Translations under genes and position numbers: made by a program
Notes under the pieces: model-generated
What the model was told of the DNA's origin: nothing
Databases searched by the model: none
What the model saw: only the letters and a program-made list of their open reading frames with translations
Shown here: in pieces, positions 36,422-44,826 of the stretch
Numbering within the stretch: the first letter of the stretch is position 1
How the letters are laid out: every line of letters begins with the position of its first letter
DNA from: Leucobacter zeae
Lineage (GTDB): Bacteria; Actinomycetota; Actinomycetes; Actinomycetales; Microbacteriaceae
Direction: 5' to 3'
DNA length: 64,000 bases
NCBI RefSeq assembly: GCF_016758175.1
Contig: NZ_QYAB01000004.1
Span: 62,001 to 126,000 of the forward strand

Positions 36422-37134
36422 GCGTCGCTCCGGGTACCGACGTCGGGATCGGAATCGGGATCAGGACCGGGCGCCGGATCGGGACCGGCATCGGGCACCG
36501 GGTCGGGATCGGGCACCGGGTCGGGATCGGGCGCGCCGGCGTCGCCGTTCCCGTGCAGCACCTCCCACGACGCGCGGCCGGCGATCACGAGCACCGCGAG
36601 GCCGGTCGCCGCGAGGTCCTCGGCCACCCGCCACCACGCCGACGGCCTGCCCCCGTGCCGATCGGGGGCGACGAGCACGAGCGCTTCGATCCCGGGCCGG
36701 GAGGCGGCGAGTTCGCAGAGCATCCGGATCCGCCGGGACGGCTCGACCTGGCCGATGGGCACGCCTGCGAGATCGTCGCAGCCGTGCTCGGCCATCCAGC
36801 GCCGCGCCGAGATCGGGTTGGCGCGGCGCCCGGCGAACATCAGCTCCTCGGTGACGACACCCGCCGAGGGCACTGCGGCGTCGGGCTCGCTCACGACCGG
36901 CGCGTCGACGAGCGCGCAGGCCCGGCGCAGGCGCCGCGCCCCCGGCTCGCCATCGACCAGCACGCGGCCGGAGTCGGGCCGCATCCGACCCGAGGCGATG
37001 AGCCCCAGCACCGTGGGCCGCTGCTCCGTCTCGGCTCGCACGAGCACGGCCTCGCCCGGCGCGACCTCGACGCTCGTCGCCTCGAGCATCCGCGCACCGG
37101 GGCCCTTCGTCACCGCATCCAGTCGGATCCTCAT
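36418..37134 (-). CDS. Degenerate ABC-ATPase-like protein coupled to YhgE/Pip
   Basis: 238 residues from an ATG behind GGAGGAGGGG. The layout follows an ABC ATPase: LDAVTKGPGARMLEATSVEVAPGEAVLVRAE, TVLGLIASGRMRPDSGRVLVDG, SRRIRMLCELAASRPGIEALVLVAPD. The Walker A loop has no GKS/T, there is no LSGGQ, and no Asp-Glu follows the Walker B strand, so ATP hydrolysis is not expected. The last 45 residues are a low-complexity Asp-Pro tail (PDPDPVPDPDPV). It is likely a structural or regulatory partner of the membrane protein that overlaps its stop. Confidence 0.78.
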   Translation of the reverse strand: MRIRLDAVTKGPGARMLEATSVEVAPGEAVLVRAETEQRPTVLGLIASGRMRPDSGRVLVDGEPGARRLRRACALVDAPVVSEPDAAVPSAGVVTEELMFAGRRANPISARRWMAEHGCDDLAGVPIGQVEPSRRIRMLCELAASRPGIEALVLVAPDRHGGRPSAWWRVAEDLAATGLAVLVIAGRASWEVLHGNGDAGAPDPDPVPDPDPVPDAGPDPAPGPDPDSDPDVGTRSDA

Positions 37135-37181
37135 TCCACCCCTCCTCCGACGATCACCGCGACCCGCGCTGCGGGCCGGGG

Positions 37182-37640
37182 TCACACGTGATGATACGGC
37201 CGCCCCGCCGCGATCTCCTGCGCCCGGTAGAGCTGCTCGGCGAGTATCAGCCGGACGAGCTGGTGCGGGAAGACGAGCTTCGACAGGCTCCACACGAAGT
37301 CGGCTCGCTCGCGCACCCGGTCCTCGACGCCGTACGCTCCGCCGACCACCACGACGACCGGGCGTCCCGCGTCGAACGCGCGCTGGAGGCGCCCCGCGAG
37401 CGCGGGCGAGTCGACGTTCGTGCCCCGCTCGTCGAGCAGCACCACGAACGCACTCCGATCGAGCTTCGCGAGGATGCGCTCCGATTCCTCGGCGCGCGCC
37501 GCGTCCCCCTCGCGCGACGAGTGCGGCAGCAGCTGCCACGTCGCGTCGAAGGGCTTGCGCAGGCGCTTCTCGTAGCGCCCGATGCCCTCCTGCACCCAGC
37601 TCTCGTGCTTCTTGCCGACCGCGAGGATCCTGACGCTCAC
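37182..37640 (-). CDS. rlmH: 23S rRNA (pseudouridine1915-N3)-methyltransferase RlmH
   Basis: 152 residues, normal length, from a GTG overlapping the aminotransferase stop. VRILAVGKKHESWVQEGIGRYEKRL, FVVLLDERGTNVDSPALAG and VVVVGGAYGVEDRVRERADFVWSLSKLVFPHQLVRLILAEQLYRA (given here in pieces) are the SPOUT-fold blocks with the trefoil-knot SAM site. The end RPYHHV matches the family's Tyr-His-His tail. It methylates a pseudouridine in helix 69 of the large subunit. Confidence 0.96.
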   Translation of the reverse strand: MSVRILAVGKKHESWVQEGIGRYEKRLRKPFDATWQLLPHSSREGDAARAEESERILAKLDRSAFVVLLDERGTNVDSPALAGRLQRAFDAGRPVVVVVGGAYGVEDRVRERADFVWSLSKLVFPHQLVRLILAEQLYRAQEIAAGRPYHHV

Positions 37641-38863
37641 GCGATTCGCACGCCCTCGAGGTAGTCCGCCACGCGCCCGATCGCCTCGGTCAAGACCGGT
37701 ACCGACGGCAGCGTGACGAACCGGAGGTGATCGGGGGTCGGCAGGTTGAAGCCCCGCCCGTTCGTGACCATCACGCGCGTGGCCCGCATGAGCTCGATCA
37801 CGAAGTGCTGATCGTCATGGATGTCGTAGCGGTCGGGATCGAGGCGCGGGAACAGGTACATCGCGCCGCCCGGCAGCGTGCAGCTGACCCCGGGGATGTC
37901 GCTGAGCAGCCGGTGCGCGGCGTCGCGCTGATCGCGGAAGCGACCGCCCTCGGCGCAGAGATCGTCGATGCCCGACCAGTTCGACGCGCTCGACAGCGCG
38001 ACCGGGATCGCGAACTGCGCCGGCACGTTCGAGCACATGCGCATGTTGGCGAGCAGCGACAGCCCCTCGAGGAAGTCGCTCGCGATCCCGCGATCGCCCG
38101 ACGCGACCACCCAACCGGCGCGGTACCCCGCGACGCGCTGGATCTTCGACAAGCCGCTGAAGGTCAGGCAGAGCGTCCCGCGCGCGTGGAGCGCCGCGTG
38201 CTCGTGCCGTGCGCCGTCGTAGAGGATGTGGTCGTAGATCTCATCGGCCATGAGCACGAGGCCGTGGCGCTCGGCCAGAGCGGCGAAGCCGCGCACGAGC
38301 TCGGCGGAGTACACCGCGCCCGTGGGGTTGTTCGGGTTGATGAGCACGATGCCCTTCGTGCGCTCGGTCACGAGACCCTCGATGGCCTCGAGGTCGGGCA
38401 TCCAGCCGCGCTGCTCGTCGCAGGGGTAGTGCACGACGTGCCCGCCCGCGAGCGTGGCCTGAGCCGTCCACAGCGGGTAGTCCGGTGCGGGGATGAGGAT
38501 CTCGTCGCCCGGGGTGATGAGCGCCTGGAGCACGAGCGAGATCAGCTCGCTCACCCCGTTGCCGATGATCACGTCGTCCGGCCCGACGCCCGCGACCCCG
38601 ACCCGGGAGTAGTGCTCGGCGACGGCCTCGCGCGCCGGCAGGATGCCGCGCGAGTCGCTGTAGCCCTGGGCCCGCGGCAGCGCCTGGCGGATGGCGTCGA
38701 GGATCTCGTCCGGAGCCTCGAACCCGAACGCCGCCGGGTTGCCGATGTTCAGCCTGAGGATCTCGTGGCCATCGCGCTCGAGGCGTTCGGCCTCCTGCAG
38801 GATGGGGCCGCGCACGTCGTAGCGGACCCCCGCGAGCTTGCTGGACTGGGTGATCGGTCGCAC
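37637..38863 (-). CDS. Class I/II PLP aminotransferase (AlaA-like)
   Basis: 408 residues from a GTG; TAGGAT ends six bases upstream, so probably leaderless. RLNIGNPAAFGFEAPDEI, GYSDSRGILPAREAVAEHY, INPNNPTGAVYS and MADEIYDHILYDG mark fold type I. The Schiff-base Lys is in FSGLSKIQRVAGYRAGW. The overall pattern is that of glutamate-pyruvate (alanine) aminotransferases. rlmH follows with a four-base overlap. Confidence 0.92.
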   Translation of the reverse strand: MRPITQSSKLAGVRYDVRGPILQEAERLERDGHEILRLNIGNPAAFGFEAPDEILDAIRQALPRAQGYSDSRGILPAREAVAEHYSRVGVAGVGPDDVIIGNGVSELISLVLQALITPGDEILIPAPDYPLWTAQATLAGGHVVHYPCDEQRGWMPDLEAIEGLVTERTKGIVLINPNNPTGAVYSAELVRGFAALAERHGLVLMADEIYDHILYDGARHEHAALHARGTLCLTFSGLSKIQRVAGYRAGWVVASGDRGIASDFLEGLSLLANMRMCSNVPAQFAIPVALSSASNWSGIDDLCAEGGRFRDQRDAAHRLLSDIPGVSCTLPGGAMYLFPRLDPDRYDIHDDQHFVIELMRATRVMVTNGRGFNLPTPDHLRFVTLPSVPVLTEAIGRVADYLEGVRIA

Positions 38864-38911
38864 AGGCCGATCCTACTCCCGAGCCGGGGGGTCCCGTGCG
38901 TACACCTTGGA

Positions 38912-38975
38912 GCACCGATTCAGCCTCCGGATACCGCTTTCCCGGGAAAGTGATATCCGAACGCTGGATCGGTGC
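38912..38975. repeat. Palindromic element C (64 bp)
   Basis: Outer arms GCACCGATTCAGC and GCTGGATCGGTGC pair with one mismatch. Inside are CGGATA/TATCCG and the 14-bp palindrome CTTTCCCGGGAAAG. It lies in the 262-base gap after the ABC exporter stop. The rest of the gap (38976-39125) is G+C-rich low-complexity repeats of GCGGGCGCGGGG. Ends match elements at 43418 and 57347. Confidence 0.7.
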
Positions 38976-39125
38976 CTGGAGGTGATGGTGCTCCGCCGGA
39001 CTGCGCAGGAAGCGGCCCCTCGCGGGCGCGGGGATAGCTGCGGGCGCGGGGACAGCCGCGGGCGCGGGTGCGGCGGCGGCTGCGGGCGCGGGGGCGGCGG
39101 GCGGCTCCTGCTGCTGGGACCGCGG

Positions 39126-40997
39126 CTACTGCTGCTGGCTGTAGAGCTCGGCGTACGCGCCGCCGGCGGCGAGCAGCTCGGCGTGCGTGCCGCGCTCGAG
39201 GATGCGACCCTCCCCCACCACGTAGATGCGGTCGGCGTCCACGATCGTCGAGAGCCGGTGCGCGATCGCGATGGTCGTCCGACCGCTGCGGGCGTCGTCG
39301 AGGGCGTGCTGCACGATGCGCTCGTTGACCGTGTCGAGTGCGCTCGTGGCTTCGTCGAGCACGAGCACGCGCGGGTTCTTGAGCAGCACGCGCGCGATCG
39401 CGATGCGCTGCTTCTCGCCGCCGGACAACCGATAGCCGCGCTCGCCCACCACCGTGTCGTACCCGTCCGCGAAGCCGGCGATCGTGTCGTGGATGTTCGC
39501 GAGTCGTGCCGCGGCCTCGAGCTCCTGCTGCGTCGCATCGGGCTTCGCGTAGCGCAGGTTCGCGGCGACCGAAGCGTGGAAGAGATAGGCCTCCTGCGTC
39601 ACGACGCCGATGCGATCCATCAGGGCCTCCTGCCGCAGCTCGCGCACGTCGTCGCCCGCGTAGCGCACGACGCCCGCGCTCGCGTCGTAGAGGCGCGGGA
39701 CGAGCGAACCGATCGTCGTCTTGCCCGACCCCGAGGCGCCGACGAAGGCGACGAACTCCCCCGGCTCCACGTGGAACGACACCCCGTCGAGCGTCGGTCG
39801 GTCGTCGGGCCCCGCATCGGGGTAGCTGAACGAGACCGCGTCGAACTCGATCGCGCCCGCCCTGCCGGGATCGTCCGAGGGATCGCGTGCGTCCGGCGCA
39901 TCGACGATCGCCGGACGGAGGTCGAGGTACTCGAAGATGCGGGCGAACAGCGCCCCCGAGGTCTGCAGATCGAGGGCGATGCGCATCAGCGCCATGAGCG
40001 GGAACAGCAGACGCGACTGCACCGTGGTGAACGCCACGATGGTGCCCGCGGTGATCCCCGCGTCGAAGCCCTCGCCCTGGGCGCTCGCGATGATCCACCC
40101 CGAGACGAGGTAGACGATGGCCGGCACGGCCGAGAGGAACACGTTCACGAGCGCGAAGAAGACCTGGCCGCTCATCGTCTGCCGCACCTGCAGCGCGATC
40201 TGGGTGCGGTTCTCGTCGGCGTATCGCTGGGTCTCGGCGCCCTGGCGGGAGTACGTCTTCGCGAGCAGCACGCCCGATACCGACAGCGCCTCCTGCGTGA
40301 TCGCCGTCATCTCGGACAGCGATTCCTGCGTGCGACCCGCGATCTTGGCGCGCACCTGACCCACCCGTCTCTGCGCGAAGACCAGCACCGGCATGATCAC
40401 GACGGCGATCAGCGTGAGCTGCCAGCTGAGCAGCAGCATCGCGACCGCGGCGGCTGCGACGGTGACGGTGTTGCCGATCACGTTCGACACGGTGTTCGTG
40501 AGGACGTTCGCCACCCCGCCGACGTCGTTCTGCAGGCGCGACTGGATCACGCCGGTCTTGGTGCGCGTGAAGAAGCCGAGCTCCATCGACTGCAGGTGGG
40601 TGAAGAGCCGCACTCTGAGGTCGCCCATGACGCTGTTGCCGACGCGGGCCGTGAACAGCGTCTGCACGATCCCGAGCAGCGCGGAGAGCACGAAGACCGC
40701 GATCATCGCGCCGGTCAGCCAGGCGAGCACGGGCAGGTCGGGCGAGCCGCCCCGCGGGAAGAGCCCGTCGTCGAAGACGCGCTGCGTGAGGAGCGGCGGC
40801 AGGATGCCGAGCCCCGCGGAGACGAGCACGAGCGCGATGATGAGCGCGAGCTGCTGACGGTAGGGACGGAAGAGCTCCGCGATCCGGCGCCCGAGCCCCG
40901 GGATGACCGGGGCATCGCGGTTCAGCTCGCGCTGACGGTCGGCGTCGCCGGCGGAGACGCGGGATCCCCGCCCGCCCATCGTTCCGCCCATGCTCAT
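39126..40997 (-). CDS. ABC exporter half-transporter
   Basis: 623 residues. TACGCT ends seven bases before the ATG at 40997 and there is no ribosome site, which decides this start as leaderless. A six-helix exporter domain (FFTRTKTGVIQSRLQNDVGGVANVL, AITQEALSVSGVLLAKTYSR) is followed by the ATPase: FSYPDAG, Walker A GASGSGKTT, LSGGEKQRIAIARVLL and VLVLDEATSALD. The C terminus is Gln-rich (SQQQ). It probably acts as a homodimer; substrate unknown. Confidence 0.93.
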   Translation of the reverse strand: MSMGGTMGGRGSRVSAGDADRQRELNRDAPVIPGLGRRIAELFRPYRQQLALIIALVLVSAGLGILPPLLTQRVFDDGLFPRGGSPDLPVLAWLTGAMIAVFVLSALLGIVQTLFTARVGNSVMGDLRVRLFTHLQSMELGFFTRTKTGVIQSRLQNDVGGVANVLTNTVSNVIGNTVTVAAAAVAMLLLSWQLTLIAVVIMPVLVFAQRRVGQVRAKIAGRTQESLSEMTAITQEALSVSGVLLAKTYSRQGAETQRYADENRTQIALQVRQTMSGQVFFALVNVFLSAVPAIVYLVSGWIIASAQGEGFDAGITAGTIVAFTTVQSRLLFPLMALMRIALDLQTSGALFARIFEYLDLRPAIVDAPDARDPSDDPGRAGAIEFDAVSFSYPDAGPDDRPTLDGVSFHVEPGEFVAFVGASGSGKTTIGSLVPRLYDASAGVVRYAGDDVRELRQEALMDRIGVVTQEAYLFHASVAANLRYAKPDATQQELEAAARLANIHDTIAGFADGYDTVVGERGYRLSGGEKQRIAIARVLLKNPRVLVLDEATSALDTVNERIVQHALDDARSGRTTIAIAHRLSTIVDADRIYVVGEGRILERGTHAELLAAGGAYAELYSQQQ

Positions 40998-41147
40998 GGT
41001 TCGGAGCGTACACCGGGCCCCCGACATTCGGGATCGCGGTTCACTCGGAGCGGATTCCGCCCCGGGCGGACCCGAGCTCTGCAGGCTCCACGGGATGCGC
41101 GCTGCTGGCAGAATGGGGGTGTTCCGAACCGATCGACGGGAGGCCGC

Positions 41148-41621
41148 ATGTCCGACGCTCATACCCGGGTGCGCGAGGCCGCGGCGGAGCGCGGGCTCGA
41201 GATCGAGATCCGCGAGCGCCCCGCGGCCGACTCGCTCGAGGAGGCCGCCGCGATCCTCGGAGTTCCGCCCTCCGGCATCGTGAAGACCCTCGTGGTGAAG
41301 CGCTCGGACGGCTCGTTCCTGTTCGCGCTCGTGCCCGGGGGCCGCTCGATCTCGTGGCCGAAGCTCCGCGCCGTCGTCGGTGTGAACAAGCTCCGCCTGC
41401 CCGAGGCCGAACTCGCCCTCGAGGCGACGGGGTACGAGCGCGGCACGATCACCCCGATCGGCAGCACGACCGATTGGCCGGTGTTCGCCGACGAGACCAT
41501 CGTCGGCAGGCGGGTCGCGATGGGCGCTGGCGCGCACGGCTTCAGCCTGTTCGTCGACGCCGACGACCTGATCGGCGCGTACGACGCGACGGTCGCCGAC
41601 ATCACCGTCCCCGAGGCGTAG
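41148..41621 (+). CDS. YbaK/EbsC-type aminoacyl-tRNA deacylase
   Basis: 157 residues, ATG behind CGGGAGG. ADSLEEAAAILGVPPSGIVKTLVVK carries the conserved Lys, ALVPGGRSISWPKLRAVVG and RLPEAELALEATGYERGTITPIG give the substrate pocket, and GRRVAMGAGAHGFSLFVDADDL ends the fold. Relatives remove mischarged amino acids from tRNA-Pro or tRNA-Cys in trans. Single-domain, cytoplasmic. Confidence 0.9.
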   Translation: MSDAHTRVREAAAERGLEIEIRERPAADSLEEAAAILGVPPSGIVKTLVVKRSDGSFLFALVPGGRSISWPKLRAVVGVNKLRLPEAELALEATGYERGTITPIGSTTDWPVFADETIVGRRVAMGAGAHGFSLFVDADDLIGAYDATVADITVPEA

Positions 41622-41650
41622 TCCACTCCTCTCCCGGCACGGTGTCGCTC

Positions 41651-42198
41651 ATGGGATTCTCGATGACCTTCATGCGGATCGAGGGCGATGAGCAGGTGGA
41701 TGCCGACCGCGCGGCGCTCTCGAGCTTCCTCGAGGCGCGCGGACTGCGGATCGCGCGGGGCCGTACGGCGGATCGATCGTCGACCGACGAGCCGATCCGC
41801 TCGCATTCGACGGCAGGACCTCCGACCTGCACCTGGACCCGCTCGATCACGACGGCCCGCTGAGCGGCGGGATCTCCCACGCGAGCCTCACGGACGCCGA
41901 GTGCTCATTCGTCTACGACCTCTGCTGCGCCGCGGGGTTCATGATCTTCAACCCGCAGGGCGATCCCGCCGGCGCTGTCGATCCCCCGAGCGCTGCCGGT
42001 CCCACAGGCGCTGTCGATCCCGCGCGCACCGGGGCGGCGCCCCCGATCCAGGATCGGCGCCCGCCGCCCGATCGGCCGTGGAGGAGCGGCCGCCGCTCAG
42101 GCGGTGATGCCCATGCGGTCGAGGCCGGCCTGCAGCCGCTCGACCGTGCCGTCGACGTCGCCGAGCTTGTCGAGCCCGAAGAGCCCCAGCCGGAATGA
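41651..42198 (+). pseudogene. Frameshifted gene of unknown family
   Basis: Frame 1 from the ATG at 41651 reads MGFSMTFMRIEGDEQ to ARG. The coding-like reading then continues in another frame from 41761: PYGGSIVDRRADPLAFDG, then TDAECSFVYDLCCAAGFMIFNPQGDP. The shift falls at the GGGG run 41757-41760, and one extra G would restore a single frame. After NPQG the sequence becomes Pro/Ala-rich with a duplicated GGCGCTGTCGATCCC, and the frame runs about 100 bases into the convergent aminotransferase. It is either a decayed gene or a sequencing error at the G run. I do not recognise the family. Confidence 0.55.
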
Positions 42199-43278
42199 CG
42201 AGAACGTCTCGGGTTCGCCGCAGTGCAGCGGCACGCCAGCGGCGATCTGCAGCCCCTCAGCCGCGAACTTCGCGCCGGCGCGGAGGCCCGGGTCGTCCGT
42301 GTGCACGACGACGACGCTGGGCGCGGCGAACGCCGCTGCCGCGACCGACGGCAGACCCCGCTCGGCGAGGAGCGCGCGCACGCGTTCCCCGAGCTCGATC
42401 TGAGCGGCGCGCAGCGCCTCGAAACCGCGGTCCCGCGTCTCCTCGAGCGTGGCGAGGTTGCGCACGATCGCGTCGGTCGGCATGGTCGCGTGGTACGCGG
42501 CGCGGCCGTCGCGGTAGGCGTCCGAGATCCCGAGCCACGTGCGCAGGTCCAGCGCGAAGCTCGTCGACGGCCGCGACTCGACGATCGCCCTGGCAGCGGC
42601 GTTCAGCATCACGTAGCCGACGCCGGGAGTGCCGCTCCAGCCCTTCTGCGGAGCGCTGATCAGCACGTCGACGCCGAGATCGGCCATGTCGACCCACATC
42701 GCGCCCGACGCGATGCAGTCGAGCACGAAGACGCCGCCGACCTCGTGCGCGGCTGCGGCGAGCGCGCGCACGTCGTCGTCGGGCAGCAGCATGCCCGACG
42801 CGGTCTCGACGTGCGGCGCGAATACGACCGAGGGGCGCTCGGCGCGGATCCTCGCGACGATCTCGTCGATCGGGGCGGGGCTCCACGCCGCCTGGTGGGC
42901 ATCGGACTCCGGTCGCGCGGCGCAGACCGCGACGCTCTCGGCGATCGATCCCGCTTCGAGGATCTGCGACCAGCGGTAGGAGAACAGGCCGTTGCGCACG
43001 ACGAGCGCGCGACCGCCCGCCGCGAAGTGGCGCGCGACCGCCTCCATCGCGTAGCTGCCGCCTCCGTTGACCATGACCGCGGTCTCGGCGTTGTAGGCCG
43101 AGCGCAGGATCTCGAGGCTCCGCTGCATCACGGAGACGAACCGGGACGACATGTGGTTCAGCGACCGGTCGGTGAACACCACCGAGTACTCGAGCAGGCC
43201 ATCGGGATCGATGTCGGCGTGCGGCAGGACGTCCCCGGCGAGATCGGCACCGGGCAGGGCGGAATGCGGCTGGCTCAT
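42097..43278 (-). CDS. Class V PLP aminotransferase
   Basis: 393 residues, ATG behind GAGGGC. MVNGGGSYAMEAVARHFAAGG, FVLDCIASGAMWVDMADLGVDVLISAPQKGWSG (here quoted in parts) and GYVMLNAAARAIV follow the serine-pyruvate/alanine-glyoxylate pattern. The PLP Lys is in APQKGWSG. Amino-group donor and acceptor cannot be read from sequence. A related possibility is a phosphonate or purine-catabolism aminotransferase. Confidence 0.85.
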   Translation of the reverse strand: MSQPHSALPGADLAGDVLPHADIDPDGLLEYSVVFTDRSLNHMSSRFVSVMQRSLEILRSAYNAETAVMVNGGGSYAMEAVARHFAAGGRALVVRNGLFSYRWSQILEAGSIAESVAVCAARPESDAHQAAWSPAPIDEIVARIRAERPSVVFAPHVETASGMLLPDDDVRALAAAAHEVGGVFVLDCIASGAMWVDMADLGVDVLISAPQKGWSGTPGVGYVMLNAAARAIVESRPSTSFALDLRTWLGISDAYRDGRAAYHATMPTDAIVRNLATLEETRDRGFEALRAAQIELGERVRALLAERGLPSVAAAAFAAPSVVVVHTDDPGLRAGAKFAAEGLQIAAGVPLHCGEPETFSSFRLGLFGLDKLGDVDGTVERLQAGLDRMGITA

Positions 43279-43372
43279 GCCCTCAGCTTCTCATGAGTCG
43301 CGCGCCCGGGCGAGTCCTCGGGCCGGAGACCCGGCATCCGGCCGGCCCCGCGCGGTCCGCGCTCCGGCCGAT

Positions 43373-43408
43373 CGCAACGGCCGCAACCGTCGCAACGGCC
43401 GCAACCGT
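43373..43408. repeat. Two tandem copies of an 18-bp unit
   Basis: CGCAACGGCCGCAACCGT occurs twice in direct succession, ten bases before the palindromic element at 43418. Each unit also holds two related nine-base halves. Role unknown. Confidence 0.7.
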
Positions 43409-43417
43409 CGCCCTCCA

Positions 43418-43482
43418 GCACCGATTCGGCCGACTGCTACCACTTGTCAGCCGGAACTGATCGTCGGGAGCCGAATCGGTGC
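43418..43482. repeat. Palindromic element B (65 bp)
   Basis: Perfect 13-bp arms GCACCGATTCGGC (43418-43430) and GCCGAATCGGTGC (43470-43482). Inner CGAC/GTCG can extend the stem across a three-base bulge. It stands in the 293-base gap 43279-43571, which otherwise holds only the 18-bp tandem copies and a CGCGGATCGCG duplication. Confidence 0.75.
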
Positions 43483-43571
43483 GGCACGGTCGCGCGGAAG
43501 CCGACACGATTCGCGCCACGCGGATCGCGCCGCGGATCGCGCGTACCCGCGATCCCGGATCCCGAACGCCC

Positions 43572-44726
43572 TCACAGATCGATGCTGAGCAGGTCGCCGA
43601 TCCCGCCGATCAGGGAACCGCCCGCATCCACCAGCTCTCCGGCCGTCCGCGCGGCGTCGACGATCACCGCGGCGACCTCGGCGAGCTGGATCGCGAGCAG
43701 GGCGACGTCCGCGGTCGCGGCCAGCGCGTCGACCGCTCCGGGCTCGATCCCCGCGGCCTCGGCGCGCAGCACTTCGGCCCACTGGCGCTCCTCTCCGAAG
43801 AGGATCGCGTAGGGCAGCAGCCGCTCGGTGACTCGGATGCGCTCGATGCCCGGGGCGACCGGCTCCCGGATCGCACCGCGCGGGGATTCGAGCACGCGCA
43901 TGCGCTCGGCCTCGGCGAGCCGGATGTACTCGCGCATGCCGGCGAGATGGCGCCGGATCGGCAGGCTCTCGGGCAGGAATCGACGCCACGGCCCCGGGCA
44001 GACGACGAGGGCCGCGATGGTCAGCGCGAGCCCGCCGACCGCGATGCCGCAGCAGACCGGGGCCTCGGGCTCCTGCGTCCACAGGAGCCCGCAGACGATC
44101 GCGAAGAGCGCGGCGAGCACGATGCCGACGACGCCGAGGATCCTGATCACGAGGTGCGGCCAGCGCACGGCGCGCGCGGCGATGAGGCCCGACCCGGCGA
44201 GTTCCTCGATCGTGTCCTGCAGCAGGGCCGCGGCTCGGCGACCGGTCGCGCCGCGATCGGTCGACAGTCGGCGCACCGCGCGATCCCCGGCCTCCTCGCC
44301 GAGGAACACGGCGAGGACGCGCCGCTCCTGCTCGGTGAACGTCGCCCCCGCGGCGATCTCGACCGAGAGGGAAGCGCCGATCGCGGACCCGCGACGCTTC
44401 CACGGCGACGGCGACGGCCCCGTCGGAGCGGAGGCGGCGAGGTGCCCGGAGCGGTTGCCGGGATCGCGCTGCTCCGACCCGGGGCTCTCGGACGCGACCA
44501 GCAGCCGCACCTTCCGGCGGACCGCGAGGTCCACGAGCGCCGCGGGCAGTGCGCGCGCGTCGGAGCCGGTCATCACCGCGTCGTAGAGGAGGGTCGCGTG
44601 CGGCAGCGGCGCGTACTCCGCGACTACCGTGCCGACCGGCTGCCGGGACCGCATGCGCTGCGCGACCGCGAGGACCAGGAGCACGAGCGCCGGGGCCAGC
44701 ACGAAGAGCAGGGTGAAGACGATCAC
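43572..44726 (-). CDS. Membrane protein with DUF2207-like C-terminal region
   Basis: 384 residues from a GTG; TAGACT ends six bases upstream (leaderless). An N-terminal helix (MIVFTLLFVLAPALVLLVLAV) leads to a cytoplasmic domain with VVAEYAPLPHATLLYDAVM and LPAALVDLAVRRKVRLLV, typical of DUF2207 proteins. Two more helices lie at about 200-250. YIRLAEAERMRVLES and ERLLPYAILFGEERQWAEVL are further family blocks. Function unknown. It is divergent from the next membrane protein across 100 bases. Confidence 0.75.
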   Translation of the reverse strand: MIVFTLLFVLAPALVLLVLAVAQRMRSRQPVGTVVAEYAPLPHATLLYDAVMTGSDARALPAALVDLAVRRKVRLLVASESPGSEQRDPGNRSGHLAASAPTGPSPSPWKRRGSAIGASLSVEIAAGATFTEQERRVLAVFLGEEAGDRAVRRLSTDRGATGRRAAALLQDTIEELAGSGLIAARAVRWPHLVIRILGVVGIVLAALFAIVCGLLWTQEPEAPVCCGIAVGGLALTIAALVVCPGPWRRFLPESLPIRRHLAGMREYIRLAEAERMRVLESPRGAIREPVAPGIERIRVTERLLPYAILFGEERQWAEVLRAEAAGIEPGAVDALAATADVALLAIQLAEVAAVIVDAARTAGELVDAGGSLIGGIGDLLSIDL

Positions 44727-44732
44727 CCGGGA

Positions 44733-44820
44733 AGTCTATTCGCGCCGCGCGGACTCGCGACGGCCCGGGCAGGGCCAGCTGCCTGCCGCGCGGGGCGCAC
44801 ATGCGCCTGAGCCGTAGGGT
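44733..44820. promoter_or_regulatory. Back-to-back leaderless promoters
   Basis: Minus-strand TAGACT (44733-44738) ends six bases before the GTG at 44726. Plus-strand TAGGGT (44815-44820) ends six bases before the ATG at 44827. The 100-base gap thus serves both genes, with essentially no 5' leaders. GAGGGG before 44827 could also act as a ribosome site. Confidence 0.55.
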
Positions 44821-44826
44821 GAGGGG

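Noticed and set aside
36418-37134. ATPase-like gene taken as a pseudogene
   Set aside because: The frame is intact, has a strong ribosome site and is translationally coupled to the next gene. Loss of ATP motifs is better read as specialisation.
34205-37633. 1142-codon open frame on the plus strand
   Set aside because: Antisense to holB, YhgE/Pip, the ATPase-like gene and rlmH, all with clear family motifs. Its own sequence is Arg/Glu low complexity.
38976-39125. Coding sequence in the G+C-rich stretch after the ABC exporter
   Set aside because: The open frames give only Gly/Arg repeats, with no start signal.
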